A stretch of DNA of 42,374 nucleotides, taken from positions 1 through 42,374 of the forward strand of contig JABFXY010000088.1 of assembly GCA_013361525.1 (NCBI GenBank), written 5' to 3'. Positions 1 to 7,670 of this stretch are shown piece after piece. The position numbers were made by a program, and so were the translations under genes. The stretch's first letter is position 1; the number at the start of each line of letters is the position of its first letter. The DNA comes from Polyangiaceae bacterium. GTDB lineage: Bacteria > Myxococcota_A > Polyangia > Polyangiales > Polyangiaceae. The notes below the pieces were generated by a model. The model was given only the letters and a program-made list of their open reading frames with translations. It was not told where the DNA came from and searched no databases.

Positions 1-748
1 GAGGTTGGGTCGCCGGGGCGCCGGCGGGCTCCGTCGCGGGTGGTGTTGCGGGCGCGCCTTCTGCTGCGCGCCCCCAAACGCCCATCGAGACTTTCCTCGC
101 GGTGCCGGGCACCGGGGAGAGCGATCGCGGCGGCGATTGTGTTGCGACAGGCTTCGCTTCGGGCGGCCGCTGGACGGGAGCCGCACCCCCGCCCGCAGGC
201 TTCGCAGCGGGGGCCTCTTCCTTCTCGGGGGCACGCAGCGCCGGCACACGCAGCTCGAGCGTCCGCGCATCATCGCGCTCGTACGGCTCCTCGCGCTCGA
301 TCGGCGGCTTCGGCTGCTGCTGCTGCTGTTGAGCGGCACCCGGGCGCGGCATCTGCACCGTCGTGCGCCGACCCGAGGGATCGCGGAGAGAAGGCTCGCG
401 ATTCGCGACCGGATCGGGCGGTCGCGCCGACCAATCGGGCGGAATCGGCGGAGTCGGGGGCTTCGCGGCGACGGGCGCCGGCGGCTTCGCGACCGCGGGC
501 GGCGTTGCTTCACGCGGAGCGGGTGCGCCTCGAGCCGCTTCGATCAGCTGCGTGTTGCGCGGACCGCGGCGCGGCTGTTGTTGCGGCGCGGGCGTCGGGT
601 TTCTGCGCGCGGGCCTGCGACCGGTCGTGCCTCGGTACACCTTCCGACCGAGGGTGTTGGCCGTGACGGTCTCCGCTTCACCGGCGTCCTCGACCTGACC
701 CTGGCGTACGAGCTCGAGGAGATCGCGGGCGTTTAAGAGCTTGCTCAT
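1..748 (-). CDS. Proline-rich hypothetical protein, 3' end off the window
   Basis: An open frame runs leftward from an ATG at 748 (start MSKLLNARDLLELVRQGQ) and leaves the window without a stop, so only about 249 N-terminal residues are present. After a short folded-looking start (roughly residues 1-40) the chain is disordered: rich in Pro, Ala and Arg, with a Gln run (about six residues) near residue 140 and a charged stretch after it. No enzyme motif, signal peptide or membrane segment is visible. I do not recognise the family. Long Pro/Ala linkers like this in myxobacteria often join an N-terminal module to a C-terminal domain, which would lie outside the window. The ATG has no convincing Shine-Dalgarno sequence. 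It lies downstream of, and on the same strand as, the lipoprotein gene at 870-1523. Confidence 0.6.
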   Translation of the reverse strand, partial: MSKLLNARDLLELVRQGQVEDAGEAETVTANTLGRKVYRGTTGRRPARRNPTPAPQQQPRRGPRNTQLIEAARGAPAPREATPPAVAKPPAPVAAKPPTPPIPPDWSARPPDPVANREPSLRDPSGRRTTVQMPRPGAAQQQQQQPKPPIEREEPYERDDARTLELRVPALRAPEKEEAPAAKPAGGGAAPVQRPPEAKPVATQSPPRSLSPVPGTARKVSMGVWGRAAEGAPATPPATEPAGAPATQP

Positions 749-869
749 CGCGGGGCCGTGCCCACTTCACGAAGCGGACGCTTGCCGCAGAATAGCGACA
801 GGCAAAGCCAGCCGGCACGCGAAAAGTGCCCTCCTGCCGAGGACGAGCGCGCTTGAAAACCTGCGGCCT

Positions 870-1523
870 TCACGGCGCAGTCGACTTCGCGGCCTCGACG
901 GCCTTGGAGGCGGCCTCTTCCCCCTCGAGGGTGACGTTCGAATCGAGATCCGCGATGAGTTTGTCGCAGGGAACGAACTCTTGGACGACGACCAGGTTCT
1001 CGGGGGGCTCCCGGAAAGGCGACGTGTCTTTGTCGAGCTTCACGGTGGCGGCGAGCGGCACGAGCTTCACCGGCTGCACGCCGGCCGGACCAACTGTCGC
1101 AACGACGGCGCATCCCTTGTCCTTGACCGCGATCACCGCTCCGAGGCTCGTTGCCTTGCAGCCCTCACCCTTGGGGCAGACACGCTCCGGCGAGGGACGG
1201 CGGTCGACGTCGGAGGTGGACTTCTTCGCGATGCGCTCGAGCCGAGCCTGAACCTTGTTCGCAAGGTCGAGGATCTTCGGATCCTCCGTCCGAGGCAGGA
1301 TGCGAGGCCAGAGCACGACGACACCGCCGGCGTTGCCGCTCGATCGTGAGATCTCGGGAGAGTCGTTCGCGTGGTCGTAGCGAATGGCCGTCCGCGACCC
1401 TCCACGGTTTGCCGGCTCGTTCTCCTCCGGGATGGGTTGCCGGCGCGTCGTCGAGACCGTGCACGATGCTCCGAACAGCAACGTGGAGAGCAACAACAGG
1501 AGGCTCGAGGGCTCGCGTCCCAT
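870..1523 (-). CDS. Putative lipoprotein of unknown function
   Basis: This encodes a 217-residue protein with a hydrophobic N-terminal segment (Leu run at residues 8-17) ending in GASC, where Cys21 is the likely lipid-anchored residue, although position -3 is Gly rather than the preferred Leu/Val/Ile. The mature part is polar and has four further cysteines, two in the motif CPKGEGC, suggesting an exported protein with disulfides. There is no recognisable catalytic motif. I chose the ATG at 1523; a GTG three codons upstream (1532) is in frame. It is divergent from the DUF3105 lipoprotein across a palindrome-rich 119-bp gap, and upstream of the proline-rich gene on the same strand. Export to the cell envelope is inferred; function is unknown. 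Confidence 0.65.
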   Translation of the reverse strand: MGREPSSLLLLLSTLLFGASCTVSTTRRQPIPEENEPANRGGSRTAIRYDHANDSPEISRSSGNAGGVVVLWPRILPRTEDPKILDLANKVQARLERIAKKSTSDVDRRPSPERVCPKGEGCKATSLGAVIAVKDKGCAVVATVGPAGVQPVKLVPLAATVKLDKDTSPFREPPENLVVVQEFVPCDKLIADLDSNVTLEGEEAASKAVEAAKSTAP

Positions 1524-1578
1524 GACCGACACGGTAAAGGAAACGAGGACTTTGCGCTGCCTTTTTGCGCTCGCGAAC

Positions 1579-1611
1579 GGTGGGGGCCCCCACCCCGCGC
1601 ACGATCGTGTG
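1579..1611. promoter_or_regulatory. Palindromes between divergent lipoprotein genes
   Basis: A perfect 16-bp palindrome (GGTGGGGGCCCCCACC, 1579-1594) is followed by a 10-bp palindrome (CACGATCGTG, 1600-1609). A weaker inverted repeat, CCTAC...GTAGG, lies just downstream up to about 1638. They sit in the gap between two divergent start codons, where a shared operator is plausible. No protein is assigned to them. Confidence 0.35.
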
Positions 1612-1642
1612 CACCCTACGCGAGCGCGCTACGGTAGGCGGC

Positions 1643-2386
1643 ATGCTTGACGGTCGTTCCCTCTTCGCTTCGCGCGCGGCACCCAGAATCGGCCTCGCCG
1701 CCTCCTCCATCGCGCTGTTCCTCTGGCTCGCCGCGTGCGGCGACTCGTCCACGGACGGCGGCGGCGGACAAGGCGCAGGTGGTGATGGCGCTGGCGGTGA
1801 AGGCGGCTCCGAGCCCGAGCCGGTCGAGACGGTGCTCCACCCCGATCAGCCACCCTTGCCCGGCGAAACGGAGTGCGTCGTCACGATTTGGGATCACCTC
1901 CCCTTCGAGGGCCAAACGCACGTCGGCGTGTGCACCGACGTCGCGTATCAGACGAACCCACCGTCGAGCGGCAACCACTGGCCCATCTGGGCGCAGTTTC
2001 GCACGTACGACGCGCCGGTCCCGCGCCCCATGCTCGTCCACGATCTCGAGCACGGCGCGGTGATCATGAGCCATCGCTGCGATCCCGCTTGCCCCGACGT
2101 CGTCGCGGCGTTCCAGCAAGCGGCCGCGGCGTTCGGCATCGACGAGCTCTGCGTCAACACCTCGGCGGGCGCGGTCTCCCAGCGCATCATCATCACGCCC
2201 GACCCGCTCCTCGATGAGCCTATCGCGCTGTCGGCGTGGCGCTCGACCTACACCGCCACGTGCATCGATCCGCCGAGCCTGCTCGACTTCATCGAGCAGC
2301 ACTATGCCCAAGGCCCGGAGAACCTCTGCGCGCTCGGCAAAGATCCGGCCGATCCGGAGACGGGCGTCCCCGGCTGCGAGCTATGA
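1643..2386 (+). CDS. DUF3105-domain lipoprotein
   Basis: This encodes 247 residues. The N-terminus is a lipoprotein signal (hydrophobic residues 16-31, lipobox LAAC, Cys32) followed by a Gly/Asp/Ser-rich tether to about residue 57. The globular part carries the hallmark of DUF3105: NPPSSGNHWP followed by VHDLEHGAVI, a conserved Asn/Pro/Ser...His...Glu-His core. The biochemical role of DUF3105 is not established; a metal site built from the His/Glu residues is an inference. Several cysteines (ECVV, VCTD, RCDPACP, LCVN, TCID, LCAL, GCEL) suggest disulfides, fitting an envelope location. I chose the ATG at 1643 because it starts directly on the signal peptide. The gene converges on the phosphopantetheinyl transferase with a 6-bp overlap of the two 3' ends. 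Confidence 0.8.
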   Translation: MLDGRSLFASRAAPRIGLAASSIALFLWLAACGDSSTDGGGGQGAGGDGAGGEGGSEPEPVETVLHPDQPPLPGETECVVTIWDHLPFEGQTHVGVCTDVAYQTNPPSSGNHWPIWAQFRTYDAPVPRPMLVHDLEHGAVIMSHRCDPACPDVVAAFQQAAAAFGIDELCVNTSAGAVSQRIIITPDPLLDEPIALSAWRSTYTATCIDPPSLLDFIEQHYAQGPENLCALGKDPADPETGVPGCEL

Positions 2387-3070
2387 CCGTTCGGCCGCGT
2401 GCACGCGCATGCGGCTCGCCGTCGCCGTCGCGACGATCAACGCCTCGCCCGAAGCATCGGTCGCAGCCGACCACGCGCACCGAACCGCGAGCGGGCCGGG
2501 ATCCGGCGCGAGCTGCGTCGAGATTGGGATCTCGCCGGGCTCGGTGATGACGCGAAAGTCGAGCTCGACCTCGCGGAAGCCGACGTAGCGGCGACACGCC
2601 GGGTCGATGGCCTTGTAGACCGCCTCTTTCAGCGCGAACGCGACACGCACCACGTGGTCGCGCTCACCCTCGGCGAAGCGTTCGAGGCTCGCGAGCTCCG
2701 CAGTGGTCAGCACGCGCTTCGCGATGTCGACGCGCAGCGGCCGATCATACTCGACGTCGACGCCGACACCGACGTGGTCGTCGTCGAGCGCGGTCGTCGC
2801 GAGCGCGAGCGCGATGGTCTCTTTGTGCGAGATCGATCCCCGTACGCGGGCGGGCAAGTGCGGCGCCCCGCGATCGTCCGCGAGGATCGCGTCACACGAA
2901 ACGCCGACCGCCGCGAGCGCGCGCCGCAGCGCGATACGACCGCCGAGCCACGTCGCGCGCCGCGCGCCTTCGAGCCCGCGCAGGAATGCCCGCTCTTCGG
3001 GGTGGAGCTCCTCGTCGCCGAGCGCGTCCGCGAGGCTCACGGAGACGATGGTTCCGAACGAAGTCAACAT
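2381..3070 (-). CDS. 4'-phosphopantetheinyl transferase, Sfp/EntD-like
   Basis: This 229-residue protein should transfer 4'-phosphopantetheine from CoA to the serine of acyl- or peptidyl-carrier proteins. The two family signatures are present: GVGVDVEYD (about residues 101-109, where the Asp/Glu pair binds Mg2+) and FALKEAVYKA (about residues 144-153, the W/F-x-x-K-E-x-x-x-K motif). An Arg-rich segment (WLGGRIALRRAL) and GSISHKETIALALA before the first motif match the CoA-binding face of Sfp-type enzymes. No synthase gene lies in the window, so it may serve distant polyketide or peptide clusters, as is common in myxobacteria. The start at 3070 is chosen because upstream sequence is not family-like. 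It is divergent from corA by about 31 bp, so promoters must overlap or lie within coding DNA. Confidence 0.85.
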   Translation of the reverse strand: MLTSFGTIVSVSLADALGDEELHPEERAFLRGLEGARRATWLGGRIALRRALAAVGVSCDAILADDRGAPHLPARVRGSISHKETIALALATTALDDDHVGVGVDVEYDRPLRVDIAKRVLTTAELASLERFAEGERDHVVRVAFALKEAVYKAIDPACRRYVGFREVELDFRVITEPGEIPISTQLAPDPGPLAVRCAWSAATDASGEALIVATATASRMRVHAAERS

Positions 3071-3101
3071 CGAGACCACAGGCGGCCTACCATGCGCCAC
3101 G

Positions 3102-4409
3102 ATGCAGTCAGGGTCGAGCACCGAAGCCTGCGACGTGACGGACCGACCGTCGCACACGAGCAAGAACCTCGAGATCCCGCACGAAACAGTCGGGGCGATG
3201 CCCGGCACGCTCCACATCGAGAGCGACGAGAAGCCGCGCATCTTCCTCGTGGACTATAGCGAGTCGAACGTCGAGGAGCGTGAGCTCGCCGAGATCGACG
3301 ACTGCATCCCGTACATCGACCAGCAATCGATCACCTGGATCGACATCCGCGGCATCGGTCACGAGCCGGTGTTCCGCAGGCTGGCGGAGATCTTCGACAT
3401 CCATCCGCTCGCGCTCGAAGACCTCGTCAACGTTCCGCAGCGTCCCAAGTCGGAGGCCTATCCATCGCAGCACATCTTCGTTTGCCGGATGGTGTCGCTC
3501 CTCGACGGCGACTTGAAGACGGAGCAGTTCGGCATCTTGTTCGGCAAGGGCTACGTGGTCACCGTCCAGGAGGAGCCGCTCGTCGATTGCCTCGATCCGG
3601 TGCGCCAGCGGATCCGCCGCGGCCGGGGCCTCATTCGCAAAGCCGGCTCGGACTACCTCGCGTACGCGCTTCTCGACGCGGTGATCGACGGCTTCTACCC
3701 GGTGCTCGAAAAGTACGGCGAGACGCTCGACGAGCTGGAGCTCCACGTCCTCAAGACGCAACATGCTTCCTCGAACGAGATCTTCGGCCTGAAGCGCGAG
3801 CTCTTGCAGCTTCGCCGCGCGATCTGGCCACAACGAGACTTGCTCTCGCAGCTCCTTCGCGACGACAGCCCGCACATCAACGAGGAGACGCGCCGCTACT
3901 ACCGCGACACGTACGACCACTCCGTCCAGATCATGGATATGGTCGAGACGTTCCGCGAGATCGCGTCCAGCCTCATGGATCTGCTCATGACCGGCGTCTC
4001 GAACCGCCTGAACGAGGTCATGAAGGTCCTCACGATCGTGTCGACGATCTTCTTGCCGATGACGTTCATCGCCGGCGTCTACGGCATGAACTTCAACCCC
4101 GAGATCTCGAAGTGGAACATGCCGGAGCTGAACTGGGTGCACGGCTACCCTTTCAGCCTCGCGCTGATGGTGGTGAGCGCGACGCTCTTGCTCCTGTATT
4201 ACCGGTCACGCGGGTGGATCGGCGGCCGGCACGATCGGCTCGGACGCGCGCTCGATCGGTTGCAGGGCAAAGCGGGGCGTGGCCGCCGCATTCAGCGCAA
4301 GGCGCGCGGAGGAGAGCCCGCGGCGCCAATCGGTCGAACGGCGATGCGTCGGTCGCCACCCGTGAGCAGCCGCGCCGAGAGGACACCGCCGAAGAACCCG
4401 AAGAGGTGA
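3102..4409 (+). CDS. corA: CorA-type Mg2+/Co2+ channel
   Basis: A 435-residue pentameric inner-membrane divalent-cation channel of the CorA family. The long cytosolic N-terminal domain carries typical family blocks (WIDIRGIG, IHPLALEDLVN, QRPK, YDHSVQIMDMVETFRE). Two C-terminal transmembrane helices follow, at roughly 308-330 and 349-367, and the selectivity motif YGMNF (Gly328-Met329-Asn330) closes the first. I prefer the ATG at 3102 because the text before MPGTLHIES resembles the N-terminus of Thermotoga CorA; an ATG at 3198 is the alternative. Unusually, the protein continues about 65 residues past the second helix as a basic, Arg/Lys-rich cytosolic tail. Much of that tail is encoded in DNA shared with the opposite-strand rhomboid gene (4292-4409). 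Confidence 0.9.
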   Translation: MQSGSSTEACDVTDRPSHTSKNLEIPHETVGAMPGTLHIESDEKPRIFLVDYSESNVEERELAEIDDCIPYIDQQSITWIDIRGIGHEPVFRRLAEIFDIHPLALEDLVNVPQRPKSEAYPSQHIFVCRMVSLLDGDLKTEQFGILFGKGYVVTVQEEPLVDCLDPVRQRIRRGRGLIRKAGSDYLAYALLDAVIDGFYPVLEKYGETLDELELHVLKTQHASSNEIFGLKRELLQLRRAIWPQRDLLSQLLRDDSPHINEETRRYYRDTYDHSVQIMDMVETFREIASSLMDLLMTGVSNRLNEVMKVLTIVSTIFLPMTFIAGVYGMNFNPEISKWNMPELNWVHGYPFSLALMVVSATLLLLYYRSRGWIGGRHDRLGRALDRLQGKAGRGRRIQRKARGGEPAAPIGRTAMRRSPPVSSRAERTPPKNPKR

Positions 4410-4942
4410 CCCTCCCAGGAGATCCCCGCCTGCCCCGGGAGAACGCCGAACAGCGCGCCGCCATACACGAGGAAGACCGCGACGCTGCCGACGATCGACC
4501 AGAAGCTCCGCTCGAAGATCCCGCGCGAGAGCATGTAGCCGAGGTAGCCGAACACCAGGATGCTCGCGCCGATGTGAACGCTGTTGGCGGCGCCGACGAG
4601 CCAGATCCCGAGCCCGCCGACGAGCGCAGAGATCGCCGTTACGACGAGCAGATCTCGCTTTCGCCGCAGCATGATCAAGAACGACAGCACCATGAGCGGG
4701 ATCGTGTTCGCGATCAGGTGCGCGAAACCTCCGTGCAGGAAGGGCGCGAAGAAGATCCCGAGCAAACCGTCCAGCGTTCGCGGGCGAATGCCGTACGCAT
4801 CGAGCCCACCGCGGAAGAACACGGCGTCGACGATCTCCTGGAGCCAGAGGACGCCGACCATCGACCCGACCACGGTGGCCTGCGCCTTTACCTCTTTGAC
4901 GAGTGCAAGCTTCGTCGAGGACGTGGGAGCGCGCTGGATCAT
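4292..4942 (-). CDS. Rhomboid-family intramembrane serine protease
   Basis: This is a polytopic membrane protein of 216 residues (228 if the GTG at 4978 is used). It has about six hydrophobic helices and rhomboid signatures: HGGFAHLIANTIPL in helix 2 (the H-x-x-x-H-x-x-x-N oxyanion region), HIGAS in helix 4 with nucleophile Ser127, and WEGHLFGFFGG in helix 6 with catalytic His179. The S/H dyad is complete, so it is probably active, cleaving transmembrane substrates in the inner membrane. Ile follows the serine in place of the usual Gly of GxSG, a mild departure. The C-terminus is only about 25 residues beyond helix 6. The gene converges on corA with a 118-bp overlap, and the His179 codon overlaps the corA stop codon. 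It is divergent from the phosphatase gene. Confidence 0.85.
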   Translation of the reverse strand: MIQRAPTSSTKLALVKEVKAQATVVGSMVGVLWLQEIVDAVFFRGGLDAYGIRPRTLDGLLGIFFAPFLHGGFAHLIANTIPLMVLSFLIMLRRKRDLLVVTAISALVGGLGIWLVGAANSVHIGASILVFGYLGYMLSRGIFERSFWSIVGSVAVFLVYGGALFGVLPGQAGISWEGHLFGFFGGVLSARLLTGGDRRIAVRPIGAAGSPPRALR

Positions 4943-5043
4943 GCCTCGAGTATGCTGCCCGTTCGTCCCGTTCGCCACGCGGAAAGTGCTTGGTGGGAGC
5001 CGCGGGCTGACGACGACCCCCGAAGGGGCTACACCGAGTCGCG

Positions 5044-5529
5044 ATGCCCCGCGTCAGCGTTTGCTTCGTTTGCACCGGAAACATTTGCCGCTCGCCGACC
5101 GCGGACGGCGTCATGCGCGCGTTCGTGGAGCGGGCGAACCTCGGCGAGCACGTGAGCGTCGACAGCTGCGGCACGCACGCCTACCACGTGGGTGAGCTGC
5201 CGGACGTGCGGTCGAGGCGTGCCGCGACGGTCCGAGGTTATTCCCTGACTCACCGGGCGAGGGTGTTGGTCGCGAGCGACTACGAGCACTTCGACTACCT
5301 GCTCGCGATGGACACCGGCCACCTCGGCATCCTGCGAAAGCGGGCTCCCGAACGGGCGCGGGCGCGGGTCGAGCTCTTCCGAGCTTTCGACCCGGAGGCT
5401 GCCGCCGGCAGCGAGGTTCCTGATCCCTATTACGGTGAGGACGACGGCTTCGTCGAGGTGCTCGACATGGTCGAGCGCGCTTGCAAAGGGCTGCTCGACC
5501 ACATCTCGCGGACCCACAGGATCGGCTGA
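5044..5529 (+). CDS. Low-molecular-weight protein-tyrosine-phosphatase
   Basis: This 161-residue cytosolic enzyme carries the P-loop VCTGNICRS near its N-terminus (nucleophile Cys10, Arg16) and the general-acid Asp127 in the C-terminal DPYYG, the layout and length of LMW-PTPs. It hydrolyses phosphotyrosine, and some relatives act on phospho-arginine or sugar phosphates. The stop codon overlaps the start of the fructosamine-kinase gene (TGATG), so the two are translated together. That pairing suggests work on phosphorylated sugars or glycated proteins rather than, or in addition to, tyrosine-kinase signalling; this is inference from the neighbour. The start at 5044 leaves a normal four-residue lead before the first beta strand. 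Confidence 0.92.
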   Translation: MPRVSVCFVCTGNICRSPTADGVMRAFVERANLGEHVSVDSCGTHAYHVGELPDVRSRRAATVRGYSLTHRARVLVASDYEHFDYLLAMDTGHLGILRKRAPERARARVELFRAFDPEAAAGSEVPDPYYGEDDGFVEVLDMVERACKGLLDHISRTHRIG

Positions 5530-6398
5530 TGGATGCCGGGTTTCGCGCCGCGCTCGGCGCGAGCATCGGCACGGCGATCCGTTCGGTCACCGCCGCGAGC
5601 GGCGGCGACGTCGCAACCGCCTATGGCGCGGACCTCGCCGACGGCAGCCGCGTCTTCGTCAAGACTCATGCGTCGCTCGCGCCCGACGCGTTTCAACGCG
5701 AAGCGGAAGGGCTCGCCTGGCTCGCGGAAACGAAGACGGTCCACGTTCCGCGTGTCCTCGCGGTGGGTGCACACGACGGTCGAGGTTTCCTGGTCCTCGA
5801 GCAGATCGAAACGAGCCGCGCCGGACCGCACCCGAGCGACGAAGAGCGGCTCGGCCGAGAGCTCGCCGCGCTCCACCGGAGCGGCGCCCCGTCGTTCGGT
5901 CTTTGGACCTCCAACTATCTCGCGCTGCTACCGCAGGACAACGCCGAGACGACCGACTGGGCGACCTTCTATCGGACGCGCCGCTTGGAGCCGCTCGTCG
6001 AGCGAGCGCGCGCACGCGGCTTGTGTCCTGCGCGCGTCGCGCAAGGCTTCGACCGCCTGTATGCCGTCTTGGTCGATCGCGTCGGCCCCGCGGAGCCCCC
6101 TGCCCGTCTCCACGGCGACCTCTGGGCCGGCAACCGAATCCTCGACCCGACCGGCACGTCGTGGGTCATCGACCCCTGTGTGTACGGCGGTCACCGCGAG
6201 ATCGATCTCGCGATGATGCGCCTGTTCGGGGGGTTCTCGTCAGGCGTCTTTCAGGCCTACGACGAAGCGTTTCCGCTCGCCGAAGGGCATGCCGAGCGGG
6301 TCGCGCTGTACCAGCTCTACCCGCTCCTCGCCCACCTGGTCCTCTTCGGAGGTGGGTACCTCGGAGAGGTCGAAGCCGCGCTCGCCCAGACCCTCTAA
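5529..6398 (+). CDS. Fructosamine/ribulosamine kinase family protein
   Basis: A 289-residue protein of the fructosamine-3-kinase/aminoglycoside-phosphotransferase fold. Visible blocks are an N-lobe VFVKTH (ATP-binding Lys), EAEGLAWLAE (alpha-C Glu), VPRVLAVG, the catalytic loop HGDLWAGN (residues 195-202, Asp197), and Asp215 in VIDPCVYGGHREIDLAMM, which binds Mg2+. These match enzymes that phosphorylate ketoamines (Amadori products) on proteins so that the sugar falls off, that is, protein deglycation. The start is the ATG sharing one base with the phosphatase stop. The gene converges on the DprE2-like gene with only 4 bp between stops. A role in repair of glycated protein is inferred from the family; the substrate sugar cannot be read from sequence. 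Confidence 0.88.
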   Translation: MDAGFRAALGASIGTAIRSVTAASGGDVATAYGADLADGSRVFVKTHASLAPDAFQREAEGLAWLAETKTVHVPRVLAVGAHDGRGFLVLEQIETSRAGPHPSDEERLGRELAALHRSGAPSFGLWTSNYLALLPQDNAETTDWATFYRTRRLEPLVERARARGLCPARVAQGFDRLYAVLVDRVGPAEPPARLHGDLWAGNRILDPTGTSWVIDPCVYGGHREIDLAMMRLFGGFSSGVFQAYDEAFPLAEGHAERVALYQLYPLLAHLVLFGGGYLGEVEAALAQTL

Positions 6399-6402
6399 CG
6401 GC

Positions 6403-7140
6403 TCAGAAGCCGACGCGTCGCATGACGAATCGCGGCAGGCTGCGAATCACGGCCATGATCGGGCCCCACGCGGCAGGCGCGTAGACGACCGGACGTTTCT
6501 TGTCGATCGCCGAAAGCACCCGCTCCGCGACGTCCTCCGGCTCGCCCGCGAACGGCGGGGGCTTGAGGCCGGCGGTGAGCCCCGTTTTTACGAAACCCGG
6601 CTTCACGGTGACGACCGCGAGACCTTCCGCGCGGTGTTTGTGGTCGAGCCCTTCGAGGTAACGCGTCAAGCCGGCTTTCGCCGCGCCGTAGAGCACGACC
6701 GGCTTGCGTCCGCGCTCGCCGGCGACCGACGAGAACACGCAGAGCACGCCCCCACCCTGCGCGAGCAAGCGCTTCTTTGCTTCCTCGCAGAAGAGGACGG
6801 TGCCCGTGAAATCGACGTCGAGCACGCGACGGCAGAGATCGAGATCCGACTCGAGCTTGTCCTGCGTCGCGAAGAGCCCGGCGGTGACGATGACGGCGTC
6901 GACGTGTCCGCCCAGGGTCACAATCGCGTCGTCGAGCACGCGCCCGAAGGACGCGGGCTCTGCGAGGTCGCAGGTGGCGACGCCCGCCGGCTTCTTTCCG
7001 TCGACCGCGAGATCCGCGGTCGACTTGTCGAGGTCCTCGAGGTCGCGGCCGAGGAGGAACAGCTCGTCACCGCGGCGAGCCATCGAGCGCGCGAGCGCGC
7101 GGCCCATGCCCTTCGTTGCGCCAAGGAAGATCGCTTTCAT
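6403..7140 (-). CDS. dprE2: DprE2-like short-chain dehydrogenase/reductase
   Basis: A 245-residue SDR with the nucleotide-binding turn GATKGMG (residues 7-13), the catalytic serine in VFSSVAGERG and YGAAK (Tyr151, Lys155). It resembles mycobacterial DprE2 beyond the generic SDR core. SSxAGERxRxxxxxYGxxKAGL and the C-terminal stretch VYAPAAWGPIMAVIRSLPR both have close counterparts there. DprE2 reduces the 2-keto sugar made by DprE1, giving polyprenyl-phospho-arabinose, a donor for cell-surface arabinosylation. The DprE1-like gene lies upstream on the same strand, separated by 627 bp of non-coding DNA. The start at 7140 follows the beta-1 strand consensus; no good ribosome-binding site is visible. 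The substrate in this organism is inferred, and polyprenyl-phosphate ribose is the best guess. Confidence 0.82.
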   Translation of the reverse strand: MKAIFLGATKGMGRALARSMARRGDELFLLGRDLEDLDKSTADLAVDGKKPAGVATCDLAEPASFGRVLDDAIVTLGGHVDAVIVTAGLFATQDKLESDLDLCRRVLDVDFTGTVLFCEEAKKRLLAQGGGVLCVFSSVAGERGRKPVVLYGAAKAGLTRYLEGLDHKHRAEGLAVVTVKPGFVKTGLTAGLKPPPFAGEPEDVAERVLSAIDKKRPVVYAPAAWGPIMAVIRSLPRFVMRRVGF

Positions 7141-7190
7141 GTTTTTGTGCGCGGACTTAAACACAGCGCTCAGCTGGGTCGACCCGAAAA

Positions 7191-7209
7191 CAAAGCGCTT
7201 CGCGCTTTG
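7191..7209. repeat. Hairpin repeat CAAAGCGC-NNN-GCGCTTTG, copy 1
   Basis: A perfect 8-bp stem with a TTC loop, 51 bp upstream of the DprE2-like start codon. The same stem recurs at 7652-7670 with a TGC loop. Confidence 0.65.
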
Positions 7210-7370
7210 GCGCGGCGCCAACAGACCTGTTCGAGCTCGCGACCACCAATTCGGCCGCTGAGCACATCACACAACCGCCTCCGCGCATCCGCTCCGTTGG
7301 GTCGCGCGCTGGAGTTTCCGGCTCTCGTGGTCGGAATCTCGGGTCCAGCGCTCGGGATCGGGCTCGCAAA

Positions 7371-7483
7371 CGACCGCCGGACCCGCTTTTCGAATCGCTC
7401 GACCCGCCATGGTGCGTCCCGGCCCCCTTTTTGTCACCGGACGACCCCCGAGGGTCGACCGCCGGACCCCGTTTTCGAAGCGC
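7371..7483. repeat. Imperfect direct repeat, two 28-bp copies
   Basis: Copies at 7371-7398 and 7456-7483 share CGACCGCCGGACCC and then TTTTCGAA-x-CGC, differing at a few positions. Spacing is 85 bp. It lies in non-coding DNA; the meaning is unknown. Confidence 0.5.
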
Positions 7484-7628
7484 CCGCCCCCCCAAACCGG
7501 GCCGCGATAGTGAGGGCTTCGTGTTGGGAGACCCCTCGCGCTTGGTTCGCTCGCGCATCGTGTCGAGAGGCTTCGCCTGGCTGTGGGGCTTTCGCGGCTC
7601 TCGCGAGGCCCCGGAGAACGTTTTAGCT

Positions 7629-7647
7629 GGAGGGTCTGCGACCCTCC
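7629..7647. repeat. Hairpin with TGC loop
   Basis: GGAGGGTC, TGC, GACCCTCC forms a perfect 8-bp stem. It shares its loop sequence with the hairpin that starts 5 bp later (7652), so the two form a tandem pair about 100 bp downstream of the DprE1-like gene, where they could end transcription. Confidence 0.55.
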
Positions 7648-7651
7648 CCCG

Positions 7652-7670
7652 CAAAGCGCTGCGCGCTTTG
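7652..7670. repeat. Hairpin repeat CAAAGCGC-NNN-GCGCTTTG, copy 2
   Basis: Perfect 8-bp stem with TGC loop, identical in both arms to the copy at 7191-7209. It is followed by the self-complementary GGGGCCCC. Confidence 0.65.

Noticed and set aside
5..736. 243-residue plus-strand reading frame at the left edge
   Set aside because: Arg/Gly/Leu-rich random composition without a domain; the minus strand carries a plausible ATG-started Pro-rich protein over the same DNA.
2703..3101. N-terminal extension of corA to 2703
   Set aside because: It would lie antisense to the phosphopantetheinyl transferase and has Ser/Arg/Pro-rich shadow composition.
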